NCBI GenBank assembly: GCA_030596265.1
Contig: JAUVKM010000020.1
Coordinates: forward strand, 1-15,686
Origin: Candidatus Cloacimonadota bacterium
GTDB lineage: Bacteria > Cloacimonadota > Cloacimonadia > Cloacimonadales > TCS61
DNA: 15,686 bases
Direction: 5' to 3'
The notes beneath the pieces are model-generated. The model ran no database searches. It saw nothing but the letters and a program-made list of their open reading frames with translations, and was not told where the DNA came from. Below, one piece after another: positions 1-7,182 of the stretch (its first letter is position 1; every line of letters begins with the position of its first letter). The position numbers and the translations under genes were made by a program.

Positions 1-1
1 A

Positions 2-148
2 ACTTGCGGTGCAATGAATATTCCTGAATTTCATAACCTGGCAGAACTTGAAGTTGTTTCTTCTCTTTCTATTCGGGAAGGTAAACCTCATGATATTTAT
101 TTAAGTACCGAGAATTTGGATAACCAGGATTATAATTCATCTGAATAA
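2..148 (+). CDS. guaB: C-terminal fragment of probable IMP dehydrogenase (partial, 5' end outside window)
   Basis: An open frame enters from the left edge and gives 48 residues before TAA at 146-148. It begins TCGAMNIPEF and contains VSSLSIREGKPHDI near its end. This resembles the extreme C-terminus of IMP dehydrogenase/GMP reductase family proteins, where a Cys-Gly-Ala segment is followed by a helix and an E-G/S-x-P-H-D-I tail. If correct, the enzyme oxidises IMP to XMP, the first committed step to GMP, which suits its place ahead of purM. It is followed after 32 bases by purM, with no visible terminator, so the two are probably co-transcribed. The fragment carries none of the catalytic loop or NAD-binding parts, so the assignment rests on tail similarity and context only. 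Confidence 0.55.
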   Translation, partial: TCGAMNIPEFHNLAELEVVSSLSIREGKPHDIYLSTENLDNQDYNSSE

Positions 149-180
149 ATTAATGAATAATGCTAAAATGGAGTTAAAAA

Positions 181-1248
181 ATGGCTGATTACAAAAAAGC
201 CGGGGTAGATATTAAAATGGGCGATAGAGCATCTAAGATCGCTTACAGTTTTGCCAGATCAACTTTTGCTTCGAGAAAGAATATGATCGGTGAACCGGTA
301 ACTGATGAAGGCTCATTTGCCGGAATGCTGGATATGGGTGATTTCTATATTGTTCAAGGTGATGATGGCGTAGGCACAAAAATGGAAGTTGCAGAGCGTA
401 TTGGAAAATTTGATACTCTTGGATACGATCTGCTTGCCATGGTTGCTGATGATGTTATCTGTCTAGGCGCAGAAACAATTTCCATTTCAAACACGATTGA
501 TACAAATAAAGTTGATCCAGATATCATTCATGATCTTATGAAAGGATTGGCAAAAGCTTGTATCGAGCAGAATGTAGTTATCCCCGGTGGAGAGATTGCC
601 GAAGTTGGGAAATCGGTTAATGGTAATGTATGGAATGCAACTGCTGTTGGTGTTCTGGAAAAAGGAAAAACTATAACAGGAAGTAAGATAAATCCTGGCG
701 ATAAGATCATTGCATTGCTGGAAAAAGGATTCCGTTCGAATGGATTCTCACTCGTAAGATATATCCTCGAAAAAGAATTTGACGAAAATATATATAATAA
801 ACCTTCTCCCTTTGGAAAGAGTTGGGGAGAGATGATACTAAAACCATCAATAATATATTCTTCAGCTTTATTAGATTTGCTGGGAAGATTCGGAGAAAAT
901 CGTAAAATTAATATTAAGGGAATTGCACATATTACTGGTGGCGGAATCCCTGGGAATTTTAACAGGATTCTTAAACAAACTGGCTTAGGCGCAGAATTCA
1001 ATGATCTCTTTCCTCCATCAGCGATGGTAAAAGAGATTCAAAAAATTGGGAATGTTTCCGAGGTTGAAGCATATAAAACATGGAATATGGGTAACGGGAT
1101 GATGATAGTGGTTAATAAAACAGATGCCGAATCTGTCCTTAATGCATTGTCAGTTAAAGCTAAAATCGTGGGTTCTATCATTGAAGAGAAAAAGATAATA
1201 ATTGATTCAAAAGGTGCGAATGCACAGAAAATAATTTTTGATATATAA
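181..1248 (+). CDS. purM: PurM, phosphoribosylformylglycinamidine cyclo-ligase (AIR synthetase)
   Basis: This 355-residue protein is full length for the family. It catalyses the ATP-dependent ring closure of FGAM to aminoimidazole ribotide in the cytosol, the fifth step of purine synthesis. Visible family signatures are YKKAGVDI at the N-terminus, the DDGVGTK motif (residues 61-67) of the PurM/PurL ATP-binding superfamily, GGEIAE (136-141), RSNGFSLVR (185-193), HITGGGIPGN (250-259) and the C-terminal WNMGNGMM (301-308). The start is set by GGAG at 170-173, seven bases ahead of ATG 181. It lies 32 bases after the probable guaB. In a compact operon purL would be expected next, but a foreign-looking gene at 1360 separates them. 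Confidence 0.96.
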   Translation: MADYKKAGVDIKMGDRASKIAYSFARSTFASRKNMIGEPVTDEGSFAGMLDMGDFYIVQGDDGVGTKMEVAERIGKFDTLGYDLLAMVADDVICLGAETISISNTIDTNKVDPDIIHDLMKGLAKACIEQNVVIPGGEIAEVGKSVNGNVWNATAVGVLEKGKTITGSKINPGDKIIALLEKGFRSNGFSLVRYILEKEFDENIYNKPSPFGKSWGEMILKPSIIYSSALLDLLGRFGENRKINIKGIAHITGGGIPGNFNRILKQTGLGAEFNDLFPPSAMVKEIQKIGNVSEVEAYKTWNMGNGMMIVVNKTDAESVLNALSVKAKIVGSIIEEKKIIIDSKGANAQKIIFDI

Positions 1249-1267
1249 TGGAGAGAGATTGAAAAAA

Positions 1268-1320
1268 TGAATATCCAATATCGAACACAGAATTTCCAAT
1301 GATAAAGTTCGATGGGAAAT
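1268..1320. repeat. Probable remnant of a dispersed intergenic repeat
   Basis: The 111-base gap between purM and the next gene contains ATATCCAATATCGAACACAG followed by AATTTCCAATG, then GTTCGATGGG. ATCGAAC at 1280-1286 is inverted as GTTCGAT at 1307-1313. On the minus strand one frame reads like the 'NSVFDIGYSFF' peptides produced when this sort of intergenic repeat is translated in many uncultured bacterial genomes. Recognition is from memory of the pattern. Only one copy is present here, so its repetitive nature cannot be shown within the window. Confidence 0.4.
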
Positions 1321-1359
1321 GAGTTCATCGATATGAATGTGAGAAAAAATAGGTAATAA

Positions 1360-2478
1360 ATGAGTAAGTACAAAAAAATAGAATCCCATAATGAAGTGTT
1401 AGAACTTGTTGATCAGATTAAATTAGCCTATCCAATACTAAGAGAAGAAAAAATTAATACATCAGAAGTGGAAGATGTTAATAAATGGTTCATGCAATTA
1501 GATTTATTAGCAAATTCTAATTTATTCAGAACAGTTTTTTCAAACTTATCAGATTGTTTAGTGAATCTAAGTTCTGAAAAAAAACATGAATTCTATGGAT
1601 ATATGTTCTCAAATGATTTTAATATGCAAAACTCTTTTCACGAGCTGTTGGTGGGAAATTTTTTACAAAATTTGGGATATTCTGTTAAATTTCAACCAAA
1701 GTATGAAGTAAAAGGAAATAATAACCTAGATTGGGAGATTGAAAAAAACGATCAGAAAGCAATTATTGAAGTGTTTACGCTGAATAAATACGAAGATTAT
1801 AAGTATGAACAATCTATTATATTTTTACTTGCTAAAAGTATAAGGAAGCTTGAAACAAAGTATCATATTACTTTGGATTTCAATAGGAGTAATTTAGAAA
1901 TTAAGCAAATAGTAAAAGATGGGATAATAAAAAGCGTAAATGTAATTATTAATGATATCGATTCATGGTTAAGTATCAATTTGATTAGAAATAATGAAAA
2001 CAGATTTGTTACAAACTATAACTTAATTGTGGAAGTTCTCCCTATAGGAGCATTTCATCTAAATAGGAAATTATTACGCGGTGGAGCGCATTCTTATAGA
2101 CCTATAAACGCAATTATGGATGAAAAAGAAGGGAAATATCATAAATATGTAAACTTGATAAATGAAGAAAAAAAACCTTTTATAATCGTATGTGTTTCAA
2201 ATTGCATTGCTAGAGCTAATATTAAAAGTTTCGAAGATATAATTTTCGGAATCGGGGTAACATCTTCTCCTGGAAACGAAGAAAGTGTTATTAATGAACA
2301 ACGGAAACTTGAAGAGGTTAGTGCTTTTATACTCATTGATTATAATTCCGATGACCTATATCAACCTGTTAATGTCAATATTCAAAAAAATCCTTTTGCT
2401 AAATATCCTTTTGATTTGACTGATATCATTAATAGTTGTGTTAAAGGTAATAATTGTAATTCATTGTTCTATAAATGA
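1360..2478 (+). CDS. Accessory protein with PD-(D/E)XK-like nuclease core, lysine missing
   Basis: This 372-residue protein is not a purine enzyme. A helix with His94-Glu95 (FHELLVGNFLQNLGYSVKF), then Asp124 in the strand LDWEIE, then Glu137 in AIIEVFTL has the order and spacing of a PD-(D/E)XK restriction-endonuclease fold. The position normally held by the catalytic Lys (E-x-K) is Phe139. Similar proteins with E-x-T or E-x-F cores occur among uncharacterised restriction-like proteins, and the later segment KYHKYVNLINEEKKPFIIVCVSN (about 262-284) recalls the 'KY..L..P.vIaVn' block seen in some of them. There is no signal peptide or membrane segment. AGG at 1351-1353 gives a weak ribosome site six bases before ATG. 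The gene sits between purM and purL, with 111 bases before it and 25 after it, and is AT-rich (15 G/C in 1921-1980). It may be a nuclease with altered chemistry, an inactive homologue, or a DNA-binding protein. The fold call is moderate and the role unknown. Confidence 0.6.
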   Translation: MSKYKKIESHNEVLELVDQIKLAYPILREEKINTSEVEDVNKWFMQLDLLANSNLFRTVFSNLSDCLVNLSSEKKHEFYGYMFSNDFNMQNSFHELLVGNFLQNLGYSVKFQPKYEVKGNNNLDWEIEKNDQKAIIEVFTLNKYEDYKYEQSIIFLLAKSIRKLETKYHITLDFNRSNLEIKQIVKDGIIKSVNVIINDIDSWLSINLIRNNENRFVTNYNLIVEVLPIGAFHLNRKLLRGGAHSYRPINAIMDEKEGKYHKYVNLINEEKKPFIIVCVSNCIARANIKSFEDIIFGIGVTSSPGNEESVINEQRKLEEVSAFILIDYNSDDLYQPVNVNIQKNPFAKYPFDLTDIINSCVKGNNCNSLFYK

Positions 2479-2487
2479 TAAAAAATT

Positions 2488-2491
2488 GAGG
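2488..2491 (+). promoter_or_regulatory. Ribosome-binding site that sets the purL start
   Basis: GAGG lies 12 bases before ATG 2504. An in-frame ATG at 2438 would add 22 residues (MLKVIIVIHC...), but those overlap the previous gene and do not look like a PurL N-terminus, whereas MKNQIQIIL from 2504 begins like a PurS-type beta strand. The spacing is longer than ideal. Confidence 0.5.
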
Positions 2492-2503
2492 AATGGAAAA
2501 TTA

Positions 2504-5491
2504 ATGAAAAATCAGATTCAGATAATATTAAAAGATCATATTAAAGATGTTCAGGGAGATAAGGTACAAAAAATAGCCCAAAACTTTCTAAACATAAATA
2601 CAGGAAAGGTGAAAACCGGAAAGATATTCAATGTGATGTATGATCTGTCAGAAACAGAAATTGAACGATTTGCCAATTTAGGCTTGAGAGATGAGATCAT
2701 TCATGATGTTTATATCAATTCATTTTATCAGGATACTTTTTATAAGTCATTCGTTCTGGTGGCAAAACAACCCGGTGTTACTGATGATGAAGGGATTTCA
2801 GCTCAGAAGACATTAATGGATATTCTTGATCTTGATCTCGATACGAACACACAACACATCTACACTGAAGATATCTACCTTTTCGAGAATGAACTTGATG
2901 GGAATTCACTTAAGGAATTGTCTGAAGAATTATTAGGGAATAAACTTATTCAACATTTTGAATATGGTAAATTTACTGGAAAAGTTGAATATATTCCTGA
3001 AGTACAAATTACTTCCGACAATAAACAGCTGACAATTGATCTTGATGTAGATGATGCAGCTCTCCAAAAGATATCAAAAGATATGCTCTTATCATTAAAT
3101 CTGGAAGAGATGAAAGCGATCAGGGAATATTACTTACAAGATAGAACAATAGCTATACGAAAACAGAATAATCTTCCCGAAAAGCCCACAGATTGCGAGA
3201 TGGAAGTGCTGGCTCAAACATGGAGTGAACATTGTAAACATAAAGAATTCTCTGCGAGTATTAATTATAAGAATTTGGAGACAGGTGAAGAAGAAACTAT
3301 CGATTCTCTATTTAAAACCTATATTCGTCAATCTACCGAGATCGTTCGTGAAAGACTGAAAAAAGCGGGGAATAACTGGCTACTTAAGATATTTACGGAT
3401 AATGCAGGTGTTGTGAAGATCAACGATGAATCGGTTTTTGTTTGGAAGGTAGAGACTCATAATTCTCCGTCTGCGATTGATCCTTACGGTGGAGCTATCA
3501 CAGGAATTCTAGGGAATAATCGTGATCCGTTGGGAACAGGTATCGGTGGTGGTAAGCTGCTTTTTAATACAAATGTTCTTTGTTTCGGACCTCCGAATTA
3601 TGATAAAGAATTATTACCAGGTCAGCTGCACCCGAAACGTATATTTGAAGGTGTTCGGCATGGAATCGAAGATGGTGGAAATAAATCAGGTGTTCCTACA
3701 GTGAACGGCTCGATCATTTTTGATGATCGTTACAGCGGTAAACCGCTGGTATATTGCGGTACTGGTGGTGTGATGCCATATCAGTTTAAGGGAGTGAATT
3801 CCTGGCTTAAACCAATTGATGCAGGTGACCTGATAATTATGGCTGGTGGTCGTGTGGGTAAAGATGGAATTCACGGTGCAACCTTTTCCTCTGCAGAAAT
3901 AGATGAGCATTCTCCGCAATCAGCCGTTCAGATAGGAAGCCCGATTACCCAGAAATTACTGGATGATTATTTGCAGGAAGCAGCTGAACGCGGGTTGATC
4001 AAATGTTCAACTGATAACGGTGCCGGAGGTTTATCATCATCTGTTGGAGAACTTGCTGAGATAACTGATGGTGCAGTTGTAAATCTGGAGAAAGTTCCAT
4101 TAAAATACTCAAACCTTAAACCATGGGAGATTTATGTTTCCGAATCTCAGGAGCGTATGACACTTGTTGTAGAAGAACATAACAAGAAAGCATTATTTGA
4201 ACTTGCAGGAGATAGAGAAGTAGAACTTTCACATATCGGCAAATTCACTTCAACCGGATTTATTGATGTCAGATACAATAAAAGAAAAGTTGCTTATCTC
4301 GATATGAAATTCCTGCATGAAGGAGTTCCTAAAAAATATATGGAAGCAGAATGGAAAAAACCGGAACTTAATGAACCCGAAATTCCTTCTAACCTCGATT
4401 ACAATGAAATTCTAATTAAACTTATGAAAAGCGATAATATCTGTTCCCGTGAGGATGTGATCAGGCAATACGATCATGAAGTGAAAGGTAAAACAATTAT
4501 TAAGCCCTTGATGGGAGATAACGGAAAATCTCCACAAGATGCGGCTGTGATGAGATTGAATTTTAATAGCTTTGAAGGTATTGCAATTTCCAATGGGATT
4601 TGTCCAAAATTTGGAGATATTGATGCATACGAGATGAGTACCGGAGCATTTGATGAAGCAATGAGACAAATAATTTCGGTTGGTGGAAAACTTCCTGATA
4701 TTAATGATAACACAAATAGATTCTGGACTGTAAACGATAACTTTTGTGTCCCTGATTCTGCCTATGATCCGGTTACAAATCCTGATGGAAAATTGAAATT
4801 GGCAAAGTTGGTGCAGATGAATAAAGCACTTTTCGATATGTCTACATACTATAATATTCCCATGACTTCCGGTAAGGATAGCATGAAGAATGATTTCAAA
4901 TCCGGAGATATAAAAATTTCTGTTCCTCCAACCATACTTTATTCAATGGTTGCAAAAATTGATGATGTTCGCAAAACAATTACTAGCAACTTTAAAGCGG
5001 ATGGTGACTTGATCTATATTTTGGGAGAAACCTACAATGAACTTGGTGCTTCGGAGTTCTATAAATTATTTGGGGAAATCGGGGCAAATGTTCCAAAAGT
5101 TAGAAGAGGAAATGCGGACAGACTTTATAAGAAAGTGATGAAAGCAAATGATCTTGCCCTAATTGCATCATGTCACGATCTATCTGATGGAGGATTAGCA
5201 ACGGCGATAACTGAATGTACATTCACAGCTAATTTTGGTGCCGATATTGAACTTGGTTCCTTATCTAAAATTGGGATAGATGCAGCATTTTTCTCTGAAT
5301 CTCATTCCAGATTTATTGTTTCTGTAAACCCCAAAGACAAAGTAAAATTTGAAGAAATATTAACAAAAGATGCTTTCTATCTTGGAAAGGTAACATCAGA
5401 AAATAATTTAACAATAAATTCTAATGGGAAAAATTTGATTGATATAAGTACGAATGATTTGCAAAGTGCTTGGGAAAAAGGATATAAATGA
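2504..5491 (+). CDS. purL: PurL (PurSL type), phosphoribosylformylglycinamidine synthase synthetase subunit
   Basis: From ATG 2504 the protein has 995 residues. It joins FGAR and ammonia, with ATP, to form FGAM; the ammonia comes from the glutaminase PurQ encoded next. The length is between the short PurL (about 740, needing PurS) and the 1300-residue fused enzyme. The first 190 or so residues contain KQPGVTDDEG and look like a built-in PurS-like region, so no separate PurS is needed. Core motifs are WSEHCKHK (240-247), THNSPSAIDPYGG from about residue 318, SGKDSMK (789-795) and CHDLSDGGLA (890-899), a duplicated PurM-like fold. There is no C-terminal glutaminase domain. The last codon overlaps the purQ start as ATGA (5488-5491), a sign of translational coupling and fixed subunit ratio. 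Confidence 0.95.
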   Translation: MKNQIQIILKDHIKDVQGDKVQKIAQNFLNINTGKVKTGKIFNVMYDLSETEIERFANLGLRDEIIHDVYINSFYQDTFYKSFVLVAKQPGVTDDEGISAQKTLMDILDLDLDTNTQHIYTEDIYLFENELDGNSLKELSEELLGNKLIQHFEYGKFTGKVEYIPEVQITSDNKQLTIDLDVDDAALQKISKDMLLSLNLEEMKAIREYYLQDRTIAIRKQNNLPEKPTDCEMEVLAQTWSEHCKHKEFSASINYKNLETGEEETIDSLFKTYIRQSTEIVRERLKKAGNNWLLKIFTDNAGVVKINDESVFVWKVETHNSPSAIDPYGGAITGILGNNRDPLGTGIGGGKLLFNTNVLCFGPPNYDKELLPGQLHPKRIFEGVRHGIEDGGNKSGVPTVNGSIIFDDRYSGKPLVYCGTGGVMPYQFKGVNSWLKPIDAGDLIIMAGGRVGKDGIHGATFSSAEIDEHSPQSAVQIGSPITQKLLDDYLQEAAERGLIKCSTDNGAGGLSSSVGELAEITDGAVVNLEKVPLKYSNLKPWEIYVSESQERMTLVVEEHNKKALFELAGDREVELSHIGKFTSTGFIDVRYNKRKVAYLDMKFLHEGVPKKYMEAEWKKPELNEPEIPSNLDYNEILIKLMKSDNICSREDVIRQYDHEVKGKTIIKPLMGDNGKSPQDAAVMRLNFNSFEGIAISNGICPKFGDIDAYEMSTGAFDEAMRQIISVGGKLPDINDNTNRFWTVNDNFCVPDSAYDPVTNPDGKLKLAKLVQMNKALFDMSTYYNIPMTSGKDSMKNDFKSGDIKISVPPTILYSMVAKIDDVRKTITSNFKADGDLIYILGETYNELGASEFYKLFGEIGANVPKVRRGNADRLYKKVMKANDLALIASCHDLSDGGLATAITECTFTANFGADIELGSLSKIGIDAAFFSESHSRFIVSVNPKDKVKFEEILTKDAFYLGKVTSENNLTINSNGKNLIDISTNDLQSAWEKGYK

Positions 5492-7038
5492 AAAAAGTAA
5501 AAGCATTAGTAATTACAGGTTATGGAATTAACTGCGAAGAAGAGCTTGCAGCCGCTTATAAACTAGCAGGAGCAGAATCGACAATTGTTCATTTGAACGA
5601 TATTTTTTTAGAAAAGGAATCGATTCATGAATATGATATTCTAAATTTTCCTGGTGGATTTTCTTTTGGTGATGATTTGGGTTCCGGTAAAGTATTAGCG
5701 AATAAAATGAAATATAAAAAAATGGAATCCGGCAAAACTTTATTGGAAGAAATAAAGAATTTCTTGGATGAAGGAAAATTTATATTAGGAATTTGTAATG
5801 GTTTCCAATTCTTAGTAAAAATGGGACTGCTTCCCAATACTAAAAGTGATTTTGAACAGGAAGTTACGCTAACCAGGAATAATTCTGCTAAATACGAAGA
5901 TCGTTGGATTCATCTTAAAAAGAATCCGAAATGCGAAACTCCATTTTTGAAAGATATCAATATCATGCCGTGTCCTGTACGGCATGGTGAGGGAAAATTA
6001 ATAATTAAAGATGAAGAGATTAAAACAGAGATTCTAGAAAAAAATCTGAATGCCTTCAGTTATTGTGATGCGAATGGAGAGATCACTTCCGAGTATCCTC
6101 TGAATCCCAATGGAGCTGACTTGGATTGCGCTGCACTTACTGATACCACAGGGCAGGTTCTGGGAATGATGCCGCATCCTGAAGCTTTCTTGAGCTTATA
6201 TAATCATCCAAATTGGGGACAGATGAAACGACAAAATCCAAACGTAAGTGAAGATGGAGATGGATTGAAGATTTTTAGGAATATTGTTGAGTATGTCCTA
6301 AAGGATAGAAAAGAAAGAATCGAAAGATTTATTGGAATATTCAATAAACATTTAAATTTTATTGAAGAGACTCCTTTTCCACAATATAGTAAACTTTACA
6401 AAAAAATTATTTGTTTTGGTATAATAGATACCTTGTCTAAAACTGTTGCTGATGGTGGCAATAGAGAAAGAGTTTGTAATTTTCTAATAGAATTTGCTCC
6501 AAATCCTTTATGGGAAAAAATTAGTGTATCGCATCTGAACAAATTTCTTGAATATTCAGGTGCAAATAATTATAAAAATTTGAAGGAATTAGTAAAAAAA
6601 AGACTCAGTAATATTGAAAGCTATCATCAATGCAATAGTATAGATTTTACCGAAGAAGAATTATTTAGTGATTGGCCTTCGCTTAAGAAAGAAATTGTTA
6701 CATTAGAAAAACATAACATAACAATAGAACATCTTAAACATAAAAATCTTTTCTATAATTATAGAAATTATTTAATACACGAATTGAGAAGACCAAGTAC
6801 AATAACTAGGGATAAAATGGATCATAAGGTTGCTTATTATGAATGTATAGATGATGAGTATATTAATTCTTCAAAGAAATATTGGAAAGTTGGTTATCCA
6901 TTAGGGTTCTTTATAAATATTTGTACTCAAATATTGAAAAACATTGAACATTATTATATAGAAAATGATATAAATCCTTATAAAGTATTTGATGATACGG
7001 ATTTTTTAATCAAAGCTTTTAATGAAAATTATTCATAA
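5488..7038 (+). CDS. purQ: PurQ glutaminase subunit fused in frame to a C-terminal HEPN-like domain
   Basis: This 516-residue protein has two parts. Residues 1 to about 272 form a complete large-type PurQ, a class I glutamine amidotransferase that feeds ammonia to PurL. It shows NFPGGFSFGDD (53-63), the nucleophile Cys103 in GICNGFQ, PCPVRHGEG (161-169), and the catalytic pair His230/Glu232 in MMPHPEA. A normal PurQ would stop after GLKIFRNIVEYVLK (259-272). Instead the frame continues for about 244 residues. That part contains ETPFPQYSKLY (294-304), NYRNYLIHEL (424-433) and a C-terminal KVGYPLGFF segment (467-475). R426-N-x3-H431 is the R-x4-H motif of HEPN RNases, and the arrangement resembles a stand-alone family of uncharacterised proteins. 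No in-frame Met occurs near the junction, so fusion translation is the simplest reading. Base composition drops abruptly: 32 G/C in 6121-6180, 10 in 6721-6780. PurQ is certain; the HEPN assignment is motif-based. Confidence 0.9.
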   Translation: MKKVKALVITGYGINCEEELAAAYKLAGAESTIVHLNDIFLEKESIHEYDILNFPGGFSFGDDLGSGKVLANKMKYKKMESGKTLLEEIKNFLDEGKFILGICNGFQFLVKMGLLPNTKSDFEQEVTLTRNNSAKYEDRWIHLKKNPKCETPFLKDINIMPCPVRHGEGKLIIKDEEIKTEILEKNLNAFSYCDANGEITSEYPLNPNGADLDCAALTDTTGQVLGMMPHPEAFLSLYNHPNWGQMKRQNPNVSEDGDGLKIFRNIVEYVLKDRKERIERFIGIFNKHLNFIEETPFPQYSKLYKKIICFGIIDTLSKTVADGGNRERVCNFLIEFAPNPLWEKISVSHLNKFLEYSGANNYKNLKELVKKRLSNIESYHQCNSIDFTEEELFSDWPSLKKEIVTLEKHNITIEHLKHKNLFYNYRNYLIHELRRPSTITRDKMDHKVAYYECIDDEYINSSKKYWKVGYPLGFFINICTQILKNIEHYYIENDINPYKVFDDTDFLIKAFNENYS

Positions 7039-7048
7039 ATTATTCTCT

Positions 7049-7148
7049 CATTCCTAAGCTTCTGCTTGGGAATGTTGTGAGTAGCGAAGTTTCTACTTCG
7101 CATTTGCAGCGGAAGCTGCAAGAATTAAAGCGTTACGAAGTGGAAGCT
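7049..7148. repeat. Cluster of four palindromic units with AGYTTCYRCT core
   Basis: The 144-base gap after the PurQ fusion is packed with hairpins. Unit 1 (7049-7074) is an 11-pair stem CATTCCTAAGC/GCTTGGGAATG, with one G-T pair, around a TTCT loop. Unit 2 (7084-7101) is GCGAAGT/ACTTCGC around TTCT. Unit 3 (7104-7121) is TTGCAGC/GCTGCAA around GGAA. Unit 4 (about 7128-7149) is imperfect. All share a core AGYTTCYRCT: + strand at 7057-7066 and 7088-7097, minus strand at 7108-7117 and 7139-7148. None is followed directly by a run of T on the + strand, so they are not ordinary terminators, though they may stabilise the mRNA 3' end or attenuate transcription. Confidence 0.75.
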
Positions 7149-7182
7149 TAAAAAAAAGGGTGAAGTATAAAAGGGAAATTGT

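Noticed and set aside
528..1001. 157-codon open frame on the minus strand
   Set aside because: It lies wholly antisense to the well-conserved purM and reads as a compositional shadow without recognisable motifs.
2438..2503. Upstream in-frame ATG extending PurL by 22 residues
   Set aside because: Overlaps the previous gene and the added residues do not resemble a PurS-like start; ATG 2504 with GAGG upstream fits better.
7049..7074. Strong 11-pair hairpin as an intrinsic terminator after the PurQ fusion
   Set aside because: It is followed by GTTGTGAG, not a T-run, and it is one of a family of related palindromes in the gap.
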